From Bradyrhizobium cenepequi (GTDB taxonomy: Bacteria; Pseudomonadota; Alphaproteobacteria; Rhizobiales; Xanthobacteraceae): DNA of 64,000 nucleotides. Position 1 is the first letter of the stretch, and each line of letters begins with the position of its first letter. The notes beneath the pieces are model-generated. The model worked only from the letters and a program-made list of their open reading frames with translations. It did no database searches and was not told the origin of the DNA. Positions 41,737 through 49,807 of the stretch are shown in pieces. Where the stretch lies: the NCBI RefSeq assembly GCF_020329485.1, contig NZ_JAGKJI010000012.1, positions 1 through 64,000 on the forward strand, written 5' to 3'. A program made the position numbers and the translations under genes.

Positions 41737-42815
41737 TCCGCACCTCCGGGTTGCGTCGCCAGTCCTGCAGTGCGCGGTATTTCTTCCGGTTCCTTTGGCG
41801 CGATCTGGATGCCGAACCGCTCCGGATATTTCTCCATCACCCAGCCGACGATACCCTGTTGGAAATACACCACGATAATCACGATCAGTAGGCCCAGGGT
41901 GACGTACTGCCAGCCGAGGAAGTAGGTCCACGTCACCTCCTTGATGACGTGGAACACCACCGCTCCGACCACCGGACCCCATAGCGTGCCCTTGCCGCCG
42001 AGCAGCACCATCAGCACCATGAAGATGTTGAAGGTGGTGGTCGGAAACGCGATGTCGCGCGGCTCGATGAAACCGGTCATGTTTCCGAAGATCGCGCCGG
42101 ACAGTCCGAGGAAGAAGGCCGCGATGACCAGCGCGGTGCGCTTGTAGCCGCGGGTGTGCAGCCCCATCCCCTCCGCCTTCTCCTCGTCGTCACGGATGGC
42201 GTTGATGGCGAGTCCGAAATTCGTGGAATAGAGCCAGCGCAGGAACAGAAGCAGGATGAACGACAGGGCAAACAGCAGAAAATAGAAGAACAGCTTCTGC
42301 GTCTCGGGTCCGCCGGGGAATACCGGCAGCGAGATGCCGCTGGCTGCTCCGACCCATTCCCAGGATGAGACCAATTCGGCGGCCGCGACCGCGATGCCCA
42401 GCGTGCCGATGGCGAAGTAGGGTCCGCGTAGCCCGAAAACGAAGGAGCCGACGCCGATCGCCAGCACCGCAGACACGAGGCCGCCCGTCACGGTCCCGAG
42501 CGCGAACCCCGTGAAGTATTGCGAGTAGCTGAACGCGATATGCGTGGTGCGCGCCGCCGAGGTGTACATGCCAACGTCGTAATACAGCCCGATCTGGGTC
42601 ACGGCGGACACGTACATGCCGGCGCCGAAGAAGAAGATGTTGCCAAGCGAATTGTAGCCCATCTGGCCGCCGAGGATGTCCCAGGTCAGCGCAAACACGA
42701 TCATCAGCCAGAGCACGGCGATCTGGTTGGTATAGTCTGGAAACAACATCGGCGCCGCGACGCCAATGAGCAGCAGCAGCCAATAGGTAAGTGGTTGTAG
42801 CCTCGCGGAGTTCAT
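41733..42815 (-). CDS. livM: Liv-type ABC transporter permease (LivM)
   Basis: The 360-residue polytopic protein includes ALTWDILGGQMGYNSLGNIF, FGLRGPYFAIGTLGIAVAAA, the coupling helix region AINAIRDDEEKAEGMGLHTR and GFIEPRDIAFPTTTFNIFMV, all LivM hallmarks. The C-terminal 30 residues form a cytoplasmic tail. It overlaps livH and livG by 4 bases each. Intact. Confidence 0.9.
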   Translation of the reverse strand: MNSARLQPLTYWLLLLIGVAAPMLFPDYTNQIAVLWLMIVFALTWDILGGQMGYNSLGNIFFFGAGMYVSAVTQIGLYYDVGMYTSAARTTHIAFSYSQYFTGFALGTVTGGLVSAVLAIGVGSFVFGLRGPYFAIGTLGIAVAAAELVSSWEWVGAASGISLPVFPGGPETQKLFFYFLLFALSFILLLFLRWLYSTNFGLAINAIRDDEEKAEGMGLHTRGYKRTALVIAAFFLGLSGAIFGNMTGFIEPRDIAFPTTTFNIFMVLMVLLGGKGTLWGPVVGAVVFHVIKEVTWTYFLGWQYVTLGLLIVIIVVYFQQGIVGWVMEKYPERFGIQIAPKEPEEIPRTAGLATQPGGAE

Positions 42816-43723
42816 TGCACTGCCTGGCGCAGGTGAAGGTTCTGCAACTGGCGGACGGCAAGCACAATCAGTAGCAGCATGACGATGAGTGCCTGCTGGT
42901 ATTGGGCGCCCAGGATGAAGCCGCCGAATTGCTCGAAGACGCCCATCCCGAACCCCGCGGCGATGACCCCAGGCAGGTTGCCGAATCCAGCGGCCGTCAC
43001 CACCACGAAGAGGCGGATCGAATACGTGGTCCCCATGAATGGCTGTACGTTCCAGACCACCGCGACCAGCGCGCCGGCCGCCCCGCAGATCGCCGCGTTA
43101 AGGCAGAAGGTGAAGGAATAGACTTTCTCGGTGTCGATGCCGAGAACGCGCGCGGCGCGCGCATCCTGGGCGGTGGCGCGAATGGCTTGCCCCATGCGGC
43201 TCCGCTTCATAAAGACAATCACCGCGACCGCCAGCAGGGCGGCGAAAACGAAACCGATGGCTCGCGTGGCGGGGATGGTAATCATGCCGCCGGCGAGCTC
43301 CCAGGTCGGCAGATCGGCCTGCGCGGATTGCGTGTCCGGTCCGAATGCGAGATTAAGCCCCTGCTGAATCACGATTGCGATGCCGAAGGTGGCGAGCAGC
43401 GAGGTGAACAGGTCGCGTGTGATGACCTTGCTCACGACCACCCGGTACAAAAGCCACCCGATGCACCACAGCACCACGCAGGCGACGGGCAATCCGAGCA
43501 GCGGATGAAGGCCGTGATTGCCGAGAAACCAGGTGATGTAGCCGCCCGTCATGATGAAGTCGCCCTGGGCGAGATTCTTCACATTCATGACGCCCCAGAC
43601 CAGTGCGAGGCCGTAGGCCGCGAGTGCGAAGATCGCCCCGATCAGCAGTCCGTCGATCAGCAAACCGAGGTTCAGGATCGGGGCCGCCTCGAGGACGGTG
43701 ATGTTGCCGATGATCTGTTGCAT
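42812..43723 (-). CDS. livH: Liv-type ABC transporter permease (LivH)
   Basis: The 303 residues form about eight transmembrane helices with LIGAIFALAAYGLALVWGVM, VKNLAQGDFIMTGGYITWFL and the coupling segment AIRATAQDARAARVLGIDTE, diagnostic of LivH. It is the first of the four membrane/ATPase genes after the receptor gene, separated from it by 175 bases that contain a strong hairpin. Intact. Confidence 0.9.
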   Translation of the reverse strand: MQQIIGNITVLEAAPILNLGLLIDGLLIGAIFALAAYGLALVWGVMNVKNLAQGDFIMTGGYITWFLGNHGLHPLLGLPVACVVLWCIGWLLYRVVVSKVITRDLFTSLLATFGIAIVIQQGLNLAFGPDTQSAQADLPTWELAGGMITIPATRAIGFVFAALLAVAVIVFMKRSRMGQAIRATAQDARAARVLGIDTEKVYSFTFCLNAAICGAAGALVAVVWNVQPFMGTTYSIRLFVVVTAAGFGNLPGVIAAGFGMGVFEQFGGFILGAQYQQALIVMLLLIVLAVRQLQNLHLRQAVQ

Positions 43724-43800
43724 CGCTCAGCCTCGGTTCCATGCGATCGGAAGGTCGCCCGCAGGCGTCGTGTTGATCGCGGTTCCCAACATCGGCGCCT

Positions 43801-43819
43801 CCCCGGCGCGATGCCGGGG
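43801..43819 (-). terminator. Strong hairpin between livK and livH
   Basis: CCCCGGC-GCGAT-GCCGGGG is a perfect 7-bp GC stem. In the minus-strand transcript it follows livK and precedes livH. Such intercistronic hairpins protect or partly terminate upstream mRNA and give more receptor than membrane components. No T-run follows. Confidence 0.45.
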
Positions 43820-43898
43820 CAGGCCCATTTTCGGATCAGCTCTTTAACCCTTGGCGCCGCAAGGATTCGCGGCAGCCAGGTGTCAGCGTCCCCTGCGA

Positions 43899-45131
43899 TC
43901 AGTAGTTCACGGCGCGCGGATAGACGACCGGTCCGGCGGCCACCGCGGGCGGCGCCACCACGACGAATTTGCCGTCCTGGATCTGACGCATCACGATCGT
44001 CTTGCCTGGATTACTTCCATCCTCGGCGAACTTGACGTGGCCGTAGAAGGTCGGCATGTCGGTCTTGATCAGCGCCTGGCGGACCTTCTCCTGGTCGAGC
44101 GAGCCGGCTCGCTCGAAAGCGTCCTTCCAGACATAGATCGCCACGCTTGCCTGTGCGGTCTGGTACGGCACGGCCTTGTACTCGGGATGCACGGCCTTGA
44201 TCTGGTTGTTGTAGTCCATCGCTGTCCCGAACAGTGGATCGCTCGCCTTCATGGTCTCATCCCACTGCGTCGGGCAGACGAAACCTTCGGCGATCTTCGG
44301 GAAGTCCTGCGCCACCTTGGCCGATTCGCAATGCGTGACGCCGATCAGCGGCACGTCGGTATGGTGTTCGCCCATCTGGCGAGCTGCGGTCGCGGCGCCC
44401 TTTTCGTGCCCCGAGATCAACAGCACGTCCGGCTTCACCGCCTTCACCTTGGTGAAGAACGCGGTAAGGTCGTTGAGGTCCTTCGGCATGCGATCATCGA
44501 TGATCGCATGCATGTTGTACTTCTTCATCAGGTCGGCAACGCCCTGCCGAACGTCGAGCGAAAATGAATCGTCTTGAAAGATCATCGCGACCTTGACGCT
44601 TGACGGATCCTTGCCCGCCTTCTTGGCCTGTTCGGCCGCCATGTCGATTACAGGCGTGAGATATTTCTCCGAGGTCGCCACGATACCAAAGTGATACTTG
44701 TAGCCCTGCGTGAACAGCGAGCGCGAAGCCGCCTCCGCCTGCACCACCGGGGTCTTGTACTTTTCGGTGACCGGCAGGATCGCCTTGGTCATCGGCGAGC
44801 TGTAGGGGCCGAGCACAAACTTGATATCGTCCTGGCCGATCAGCCGCTCGACCAACTGCGCGGCTCGCGCCGGCGTCGACTCGTCGTCGTAATAGGTGAT
44901 CTTGAAATCATAGCACTTGTCGCCGATCTTTACGCCGCCGGCGTCGTTGATCTTCTTGACCGCGAACTCGTAGCCCTTCTTGGTGTTATTGCCGTTCGAA
45001 GCGTAGATGCCGGTGGCCGAAAGCGCGGCGCCGAGATTGATAGTCCCACAATCCGCCGCCTGAGCTCCCCCGGCGCTGCAGGACAATCCGAGCGCCGCCA
45101 ATACGGCAGTAATCCTGACGTTGCTGGTCAT
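43899..45131 (-). CDS. Liv-type ABC transporter substrate-binding protein
   Basis: The start at ATG 45131 follows GGGAGGACC. The product (410 aa) has a Sec signal, MTSNVRITAVLAALGLSCSA with cleavage near GGAQA, and a Peripla_BP_6 fold: INLGAALSATGIYASNGNNT, KITYYDDESTPARAAQLVER, KFVLGPYSSPMTKAILPVTE. The ligand could be an amino acid or aromatic acid. It lies upstream of livHMGF on the same strand, completing the system. Intact. Confidence 0.9.
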   Translation of the reverse strand: MTSNVRITAVLAALGLSCSAGGAQAADCGTINLGAALSATGIYASNGNNTKKGYEFAVKKINDAGGVKIGDKCYDFKITYYDDESTPARAAQLVERLIGQDDIKFVLGPYSSPMTKAILPVTEKYKTPVVQAEAASRSLFTQGYKYHFGIVATSEKYLTPVIDMAAEQAKKAGKDPSSVKVAMIFQDDSFSLDVRQGVADLMKKYNMHAIIDDRMPKDLNDLTAFFTKVKAVKPDVLLISGHEKGAATAARQMGEHHTDVPLIGVTHCESAKVAQDFPKIAEGFVCPTQWDETMKASDPLFGTAMDYNNQIKAVHPEYKAVPYQTAQASVAIYVWKDAFERAGSLDQEKVRQALIKTDMPTFYGHVKFAEDGSNPGKTIVMRQIQDGKFVVVAPPAVAAGPVVYPRAVNY

Positions 45132-45570
45132 CGTCGGTCCTCCCTTGGAATCGCGCCGCCCGGTTGGGTCCAAAGCTGACGATTGCAACCCTAGCGCCGC
45201 CGAGGAATCCGGGATAGCGGACAGAAAGTAGCAAGACGCAACAAGCGGCGTCCCCGGCGGGCCGGCCGGGATGGCGCAACGGGGCGGGCCCCGGCGGCCA
45301 AGGATCTTCACGGGATATTGCGGCGAGCGGGATGCAAGTCGGCGATATCGCCGCCCGGACTCATTTTTTTGATGTGCCGATTGGATGACCGTGGTGCAGC
45401 AGCCAAGGCCGTCGTCAAGGCAAGAGTATGCATCTCATCGCAAAACAACGTGAGGCCCGGGCGGCTGATTGCGGACCGCGTCGCTCAGCGCCTCGGCCGG
45501 GCGCTTGCCGTTCACTTCCGTATCGAGGCGGTGATGTGGGAGCGCGAACCGCTGGTCGCCTCGCATCATT
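45132..45570. other. Intergenic region with a possible gene fragment
   Basis: The region upstream of the receptor gene holds no intact gene. Near 45459-45570 a plus-strand segment reads LIADRVAQRLGRALAVHFRI then EAVMWEREPLVASHHL. It resembles the N-terminal part of rhizobial proteins with a DUF4062-like domain, but is too short to be functional or certain. Confidence 0.35.
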
Positions 45571-45617
45571 TACGAGTTTGCGGCGAACTCGTATATCATT
45601 GAAATTTCGCTGTAATT
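45571..45617. promoter_or_regulatory. Inverted repeat plus copy 2 of the 35-bp direct repeat
   Basis: TACGAGTT (45571-45578) and AACTCGTA (45586-45593) form a perfect 8-bp inverted repeat with a 7-base spacer. It overlaps the block 45584-45617 that repeats the one at 39922-39956. It could be an operator for the minus-strand Liv transcript, about 450 bases upstream of its first gene. From 45618 to 45827 nothing is supported; a 34-codon frame at 45698-45802 has no homology. Confidence 0.4.
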
Positions 45618-45827
45618 TTCCTTACGCTAATTACAACGCGCGGCCGCGTCGATGACGCGACCGAGTACTACCGCACGCCCTCCCCGGGGGATTCGAGATG
45701 GAAAAAACAATTTCGCGCGGAGAAGATCATATTCCTGCTGCGGAATTGGCGCCAATCCATCAGGACGACGCCAAAAACCTTCCGATCCAAGCCTCAACCT
45801 GACGACCACTACTCAGAGGACATTGAT

Positions 45828-46388
45828 CTATTTGGGTTGGGATCGATCAATAACACCGCTGTCCAGCAATGGCGCAGCATCGATATTCTGCGCATCCATG
45901 AGCATGGCCAACCGCTCGACCGCGGCAAGGATCATGGCCTGCTCCCATTGCGGTAATTGAATAAAGCGATCCGTGAATGTCAGATGGAGCAGGTCAGGCG
46001 CGTTAGCAACGGTCTCCCTGCCAATTGACGTCGCGGTCAGGAGAAACTGGCGCTTGTCGTTTGCGTTACGCTGGCGCTGGACCAAACCGAGCGTCACAAG
46101 CCGGTCCACAATTGTCGTGATCGTTGCCTGACTGAACTGAAGCGCCTGGGCAATGACGCCCGGCGTCGTCTTCTCGCGGGCGTCAACCTCGCGCAGCACG
46201 AGCCATTGCGACGTCGTGAGGCCGGTCGCAATAGCCAATTGACGACTGCCGATCTCGGTGGCCCGCAGCACCCGTCGCAGGGCACGCAGCGTCAGTGAGG
46301 CGATCTCTGATGTCATGCGCCTTTTCTTAGCGCTGCGGCTGCGCCGAAGCGAATCGTCGCCCAATCCTTCAATTTCTTTAATTTTCAT
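45828..46388 (-). CDS. EctR-like MarR-family regulator
   Basis: The 186-residue protein is a MarR regulator: TLRALRRVLRATEIGSRQLA, TTSQWLVLREVDAREKTTPG, the recognition helix IAQALQFSQATITTIVDRLV, and the wing VQRQRNANDKRQFLL. It is divergent from ectA, exactly as EctR1, the repressor of ectoine genes in methylotrophs and many other bacteria. The intergenic region carries a repeated motif suited to autoregulation. An internal ATG at about 46316 is an alternative start that would remove a basic leader. Confidence 0.83.
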   Translation of the reverse strand: MKIKEIEGLGDDSLRRSRSAKKRRMTSEIASLTLRALRRVLRATEIGSRQLAIATGLTTSQWLVLREVDAREKTTPGVIAQALQFSQATITTIVDRLVTLGLVQRQRNANDKRQFLLTATSIGRETVANAPDLLHLTFTDRFIQLPQWEQAMILAAVERLAMLMDAQNIDAAPLLDSGVIDRSQPK

Positions 46389-46407
46389 TTGGAAAACGAA
46401 ATAATTA
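46388..46407. promoter_or_regulatory. Candidate EctR operator, copy 1
   Basis: TTTGGAAAACGAAATAA, an imperfect inverted repeat (ATTT…AAAT), lies directly upstream of the regulator start. Its core GGAAAACGAA recurs at 46510-46519 nearer to ectA. Binding here would block the regulator transcript. Confidence 0.4.
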
Positions 46408-46504
46408 CATCGACTTGCAATGCAGGGATGTGACTATAAATCGCATCGTTGCTATCTAATCCATGGGGAGGTAGACTTTATATCATTCGGAGATCGAAGC
46501 AATT

Positions 46505-46524
46505 AATTCGGAAAACGAAGAAAA
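46505..46524. promoter_or_regulatory. Candidate EctR operator, copy 2
   Basis: AATTCGGAAAACGAAGAAAA repeats the 10-base core GGAAAACGAA, here flanked by TTC…GAA, about 70 bases upstream of ectA. Paired with copy 1 it would give coordinate control of both directions. Confidence 0.4.
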
Positions 46525-46591
46525 TATCGGTCATGCGGCTGTCACTTCCGATGGGTTCCCTCAGCGATTTTCGAACGCTGCCCCCAACGGA

Positions 46592-47167
46592 GTGTTCCGG
46601 TTGAGAAAGCCGACCGCCATGGATGGCCCCGCAGTCACACGTCTGATTGCGGCCTGCGCCCCGCTGGACTCGAATTCCGCGTATTGCAACCTCCTCCAGT
46701 GTACGCACTTCGCGGACTCCTGCATCGTTGCGGAGCGTGGCGGGCAGATATTGGGGTGGGTTTCCGGTTATCGTCCGCCGTCGGAACCGGACAGCTTCTT
46801 TGTCTGGCAGGTCGCGGTCGCGAAGACTGCACGCGGCAACGGTCTCGCCCAGCGCATGATCAACGCGCTCTTGGACCGGCCATTCGCTGAGGGTGTCACG
46901 CACCTCATTACCACGGTGACGGACGACAACGCACCGTCATGGGCCCTGTTCAACGGACTGGCCCGCGCGTGGGGCGCTTCGCTGAAAAGAAGCGCGGTGT
47001 TCGAGCGCGATACGCATTTCGCTGGTGCGCATACCACTGAATGGCTGGCCCGCATCGGCCCGCTACCAAGCCGACACTCCCGGAATCAAGATCAGGAGAC
47101 CGGACGACATGACCACACCCACGCTTGTTCGCCAGACGCGACCAAAACCGACCAGCCGCATTCCTGA
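46592..47167 (+). CDS. ectA: L-2,4-diaminobutyrate acetyltransferase EctA
   Basis: EctA acetylates L-2,4-diaminobutyrate at N4 with acetyl-CoA, the second step of ectoine synthesis. The hallmark LDSNSAYCNLLQCTHFADSC (residues 30-49), GWVSGYRPPSEPDSFFVWQV and the GNAT acetyl-CoA loop ARGNGLAQRMI are all present. The start is taken as GTG 46592; no ATG is available in frame, and the ribosome site is weak. The C-terminus runs 59 bases into ectB, about 30 residues beyond the usual end (LARIGPLPS), which is unusual but not disruptive. First gene of ectABCD-ask. Confidence 0.9.
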   Translation: MFRLRKPTAMDGPAVTRLIAACAPLDSNSAYCNLLQCTHFADSCIVAERGGQILGWVSGYRPPSEPDSFFVWQVAVAKTARGNGLAQRMINALLDRPFAEGVTHLITTVTDDNAPSWALFNGLARAWGASLKRSAVFERDTHFAGAHTTEWLARIGPLPSRHSRNQDQETGRHDHTHACSPDATKTDQPHS

Positions 47168-48434
47168 CCGTTCCATCTATGAACGCCGCGAATCCGTCGT
47201 GCGGAGCTACGCGCGCGCGATACCCCGTCAGTTCAGCCGGTCCGACAATGTCTGGATGTATGACAACCAAGGCGGACGCTATCTCGACTTCCTGTCCGGA
47301 TGCTCGACACTCAATTATGGACACAATCATCCTGCGCTGAAGCAAGCGCTGATCAACTACATCTCGGCGGACGGCATCACGCACGGGCTCGACCTGCACA
47401 CCGACGCCAAGGCGGAATTCCTCGAAGCATTTGAGTCACTGATCCTGAAGCCGCGCGGGCTGGACTACCGCGCGATGTTCACCGGACCAACCGGCACCAA
47501 CGCGGTCGAGGCGGCGATCAAGCTGGCGCGCAAGGTGACCGGCCGTGAAATGGTGATTGCGTTCACGAACGGCTTCCATGGCATGACGCTCGGCGCGCTG
47601 GCCTGCACCGGCAATGCCGCCAAGCGCACCGGCGCCGGCGTGCCGCTCAACCACGTCAGCCACGAGCCCTATGATGGTTATCACGGCCCGGATGTCGACA
47701 CTGCTGCGCTCTTGGAACGTCGGCTGTCCGATCCGTCCAGCGGGCTCGATGCGCCGGCTGCGATCCTCGTCGAAACGGTTCAGGGCGAAGGCGGGCTCAA
47801 CACCGCGTCGCCGGAATGGCTCCGCGCAATCGCCGAGATCGCAAAACGCCACGGCGCGCTCCTGATCGTCGACGATATTCAGGCCGGATGCGGGCGCACC
47901 GGCAAGTTCTTCAGCTTCGAGGGCATGGGCTTTATGCCCGACATCGTCACCATGGCGAAATCGCTGTCCGGCATGGGGCTTCCTTTCGCGTTGACCCTGT
48001 TCCGGCCTGAACTGGATCAATGGTCGCCGGGCGAACATAACGGCACATTCCGCGGCAACAATCACGCCTTTGTCACGGCAACCGCGGCTCTGCGGAAGTT
48101 CTGGAAGGATGATGCCTTCGAGCAAGATGTCCAGCGCAAGGGGCAACTGCTCGCGCAGCGCCTGGATGCCATCGCCGCCGAATTCGGGCTTTCGACGCGT
48201 GGCCGCGGCATGATGCGTGGCATCGATGTCGGGTCCGGCGAAACCGCCGCAGCCATCACCAGTGCCTGTTTCGCCGCCGGGCTCATCATCGAGACCAGCG
48301 GCGCACACGACGAAATCCTCAAGGTGCTCGCGCCTCTCATCATCGATGACGCCGCTCTCTCGGCCGGCCTCGACATTCTCGAGGAAACCGTCCGCACGGT
48401 GCTAACCGGGAGCTACGGCGTAGCTGCCGAATAA
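47109..48434 (+). CDS. ectB: Diaminobutyrate-2-oxoglutarate transaminase EctB
   Basis: EctB converts aspartate semialdehyde to L-2,4-diaminobutyrate using glutamate. The ATG at 47109 follows GGAGACCGGACGAC. The 441-residue class III PLP enzyme has SGCSTLNYGHNHPALKQALI, TGPTGTNAVEAAIKLARKVT (phosphate cup), LIVDDIQAGCGRTGKFFSFE and the PLP lysine K284 in MAKSLSGMG. Length and ends agree with EctB. Second gene of the operon, followed after 15 bases by ectC. Confidence 0.94.
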   Translation: MTTPTLVRQTRPKPTSRIPDRSIYERRESVVRSYARAIPRQFSRSDNVWMYDNQGGRYLDFLSGCSTLNYGHNHPALKQALINYISADGITHGLDLHTDAKAEFLEAFESLILKPRGLDYRAMFTGPTGTNAVEAAIKLARKVTGREMVIAFTNGFHGMTLGALACTGNAAKRTGAGVPLNHVSHEPYDGYHGPDVDTAALLERRLSDPSSGLDAPAAILVETVQGEGGLNTASPEWLRAIAEIAKRHGALLIVDDIQAGCGRTGKFFSFEGMGFMPDIVTMAKSLSGMGLPFALTLFRPELDQWSPGEHNGTFRGNNHAFVTATAALRKFWKDDAFEQDVQRKGQLLAQRLDAIAAEFGLSTRGRGMMRGIDVGSGETAAAITSACFAAGLIIETSGAHDEILKVLAPLIIDDAALSAGLDILEETVRTVLTGSYGVAAE

Positions 48435-48449
48435 CGAAAGGAAAGAACA

Positions 48450-48863
48450 ATGATCGTTCGTCAACTTCGCGACATTCGCAAGACCGACCGTCTCGTCAAA
48501 TCGAAAGGCTGGGACAGCGCGCGCCTTCTTCTCAAGGGCGACGGCATGGGGTTTTCCTTTCACATCACGACGATGTATGCGGGCGAAGAACTCAAGATGC
48601 ACTACCAAAATCATCTCGAGGCGGTTTTCGTGCTGAAGGGGACCGGCACCATCGAGGATCTCGGCACCGGTGAAACGCACAAGCTCGCGCCGGGCGTCAT
48701 GTACGCGCTCAACAAGAACGACAAGCATATCGTTCGCCCCGAGACCGATATCTTGACGGCCTGCGTGTTCAATCCGCCGGTGACCGGCCAGGAAGTGCAC
48801 GACGAGACCGGCGCTTACCCGGCCGATGTCGGCGTGGCGCAAAAAGCGGCGGTCAATTCCTGA
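48450..48863 (+). CDS. ectC: L-ectoine synthase EctC
   Basis: EctC is a cupin that cyclises N-gamma-acetyldiaminobutyrate to ectoine. The 137-residue product starts [20 protein letters not shown] and includes [40 protein letters not shown] and [20 protein letters not shown], matching the metal-binding and substrate residues of the family. GAAAGGAAAG precedes the ATG. Confidence 0.95.
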   Translation: MIVRQLRDIRKTDRLVKSKGWDSARLLLKGDGMGFSFHITTMYAGEELKMHYQNHLEAVFVLKGTGTIEDLGTGETHKLAPGVMYALNKNDKHIVRPETDILTACVFNPPVTGQEVHDETGAYPADVGVAQKAAVNS

Positions 48864-48886
48864 AACCACTGAAGGAGGGAAACGCT

Positions 48887-49807
48887 GTGACAAATGTCTA
48901 TCCGTCCCGGCTCACCTCGGAAGCGCAGATGCTTCCACGCCTCGATCCCGTCGTTCATGGCGACTGGAGCGAGCGCTCGCCACTGACCCGGCAGCAGGCA
49001 GAGCAGTTCGACCGCGATGGCTTCCTCATGCTCGAGGATGTCTTCTCGCCTGAGGAAGTCGCCTATCCGCAGAAGCAAGCCACAGCGCTGCTATCGAGTC
49101 CCAAAGGTCTCAACCCGGAGACGATTATTACCGAGCCGGGCAGCGACGAAATCCGCTCGATCTTCGAAATCCATGCCCAGAGCAGCGTTATCGAGCGCCT
49201 TGCCGCCGATGCTCGGCTGGCCGGCGTGGCACAGTTCCTGCTGAACGACAGGGTCTATATCCATCAGTCACGCCTCAACTACAAACCCGGCTTCGAGGGC
49301 AAGGAGTTCTATTGGCACTCCGACTTCGAAACCTGGCATGTGGAAGACGGCATGCCGCGCATGCGGGCGCTCTCCATGTCGGTGCTGCTGGCTGAGAACA
49401 CGCCGGACAACGGCCCCTTGATGCTGATGCCGGGATCGCACCGCGTCTTCCTGACCTGCATCGGCAAGACGCCGGAGGATCACTATCGCACGTCGCTCAA
49501 AAAGCAGGAATATGGCGTGCCCGACAGGCATAGCCTGACCGAATTGGCGCAGCGGCATGGAATCGTGGCGCCAACCGGCAAGCCGGGCACGGTGGTGATC
49601 TTCGATTGCAACACCATGCATGGATCGAACGGCAACATCACGCCGTTCCCTCGGGCCAATGCGTTCTTCGTCTACAACGCCGTGAGCAACCGGTTGCAGG
49701 CGCCGTTCGGCGCGGAAAAGCCGCGACTAAGCTTCGTCGCCGCGCGCGGCGAGCCCAAGCCGTTGGAGCCGCGGCCCGGCCAACTGATGGAAGACGCTCT
49801 CGTATGA
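48887..49807 (+). CDS. ectD: Ectoine 5-hydroxylase EctD
   Basis: EctD is an Fe(II)/2-oxoglutarate dioxygenase that makes 5-hydroxyectoine. It starts at GTG 48887 after AAGGAGGGAAACGCT. The 306 residues include the EctD signature segment YIHQSRLNYKPGFEGKEFYW followed by HSDFETWHVEDG; iron ligands are H144, D146 and H245 (MHGSNGN), with Arg of PFPRANAFFVYN for 2-oxoglutarate. Its presence means the organism could accumulate hydroxyectoine as well as ectoine. It overlaps the aspartokinase gene by 4 bases. Confidence 0.94.
   Translation: MTNVYPSRLTSEAQMLPRLDPVVHGDWSERSPLTRQQAEQFDRDGFLMLEDVFSPEEVAYPQKQATALLSSPKGLNPETIITEPGSDEIRSIFEIHAQSSVIERLAADARLAGVAQFLLNDRVYIHQSRLNYKPGFEGKEFYWHSDFETWHVEDGMPRMRALSMSVLLAENTPDNGPLMLMPGSHRVFLTCIGKTPEDHYRTSLKKQEYGVPDRHSLTELAQRHGIVAPTGKPGTVVIFDCNTMHGSNGNITPFPRANAFFVYNAVSNRLQAPFGAEKPRLSFVAARGEPKPLEPRPGQLMEDALV

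Noticed and set aside
40133..41743. A single 536-codon ATPase reading frame
   Set aside because: The frame is open through livG by chance of GC-rich codons; homology starts only at residue 252 (livF start at 40990), and livG is encoded in another frame.
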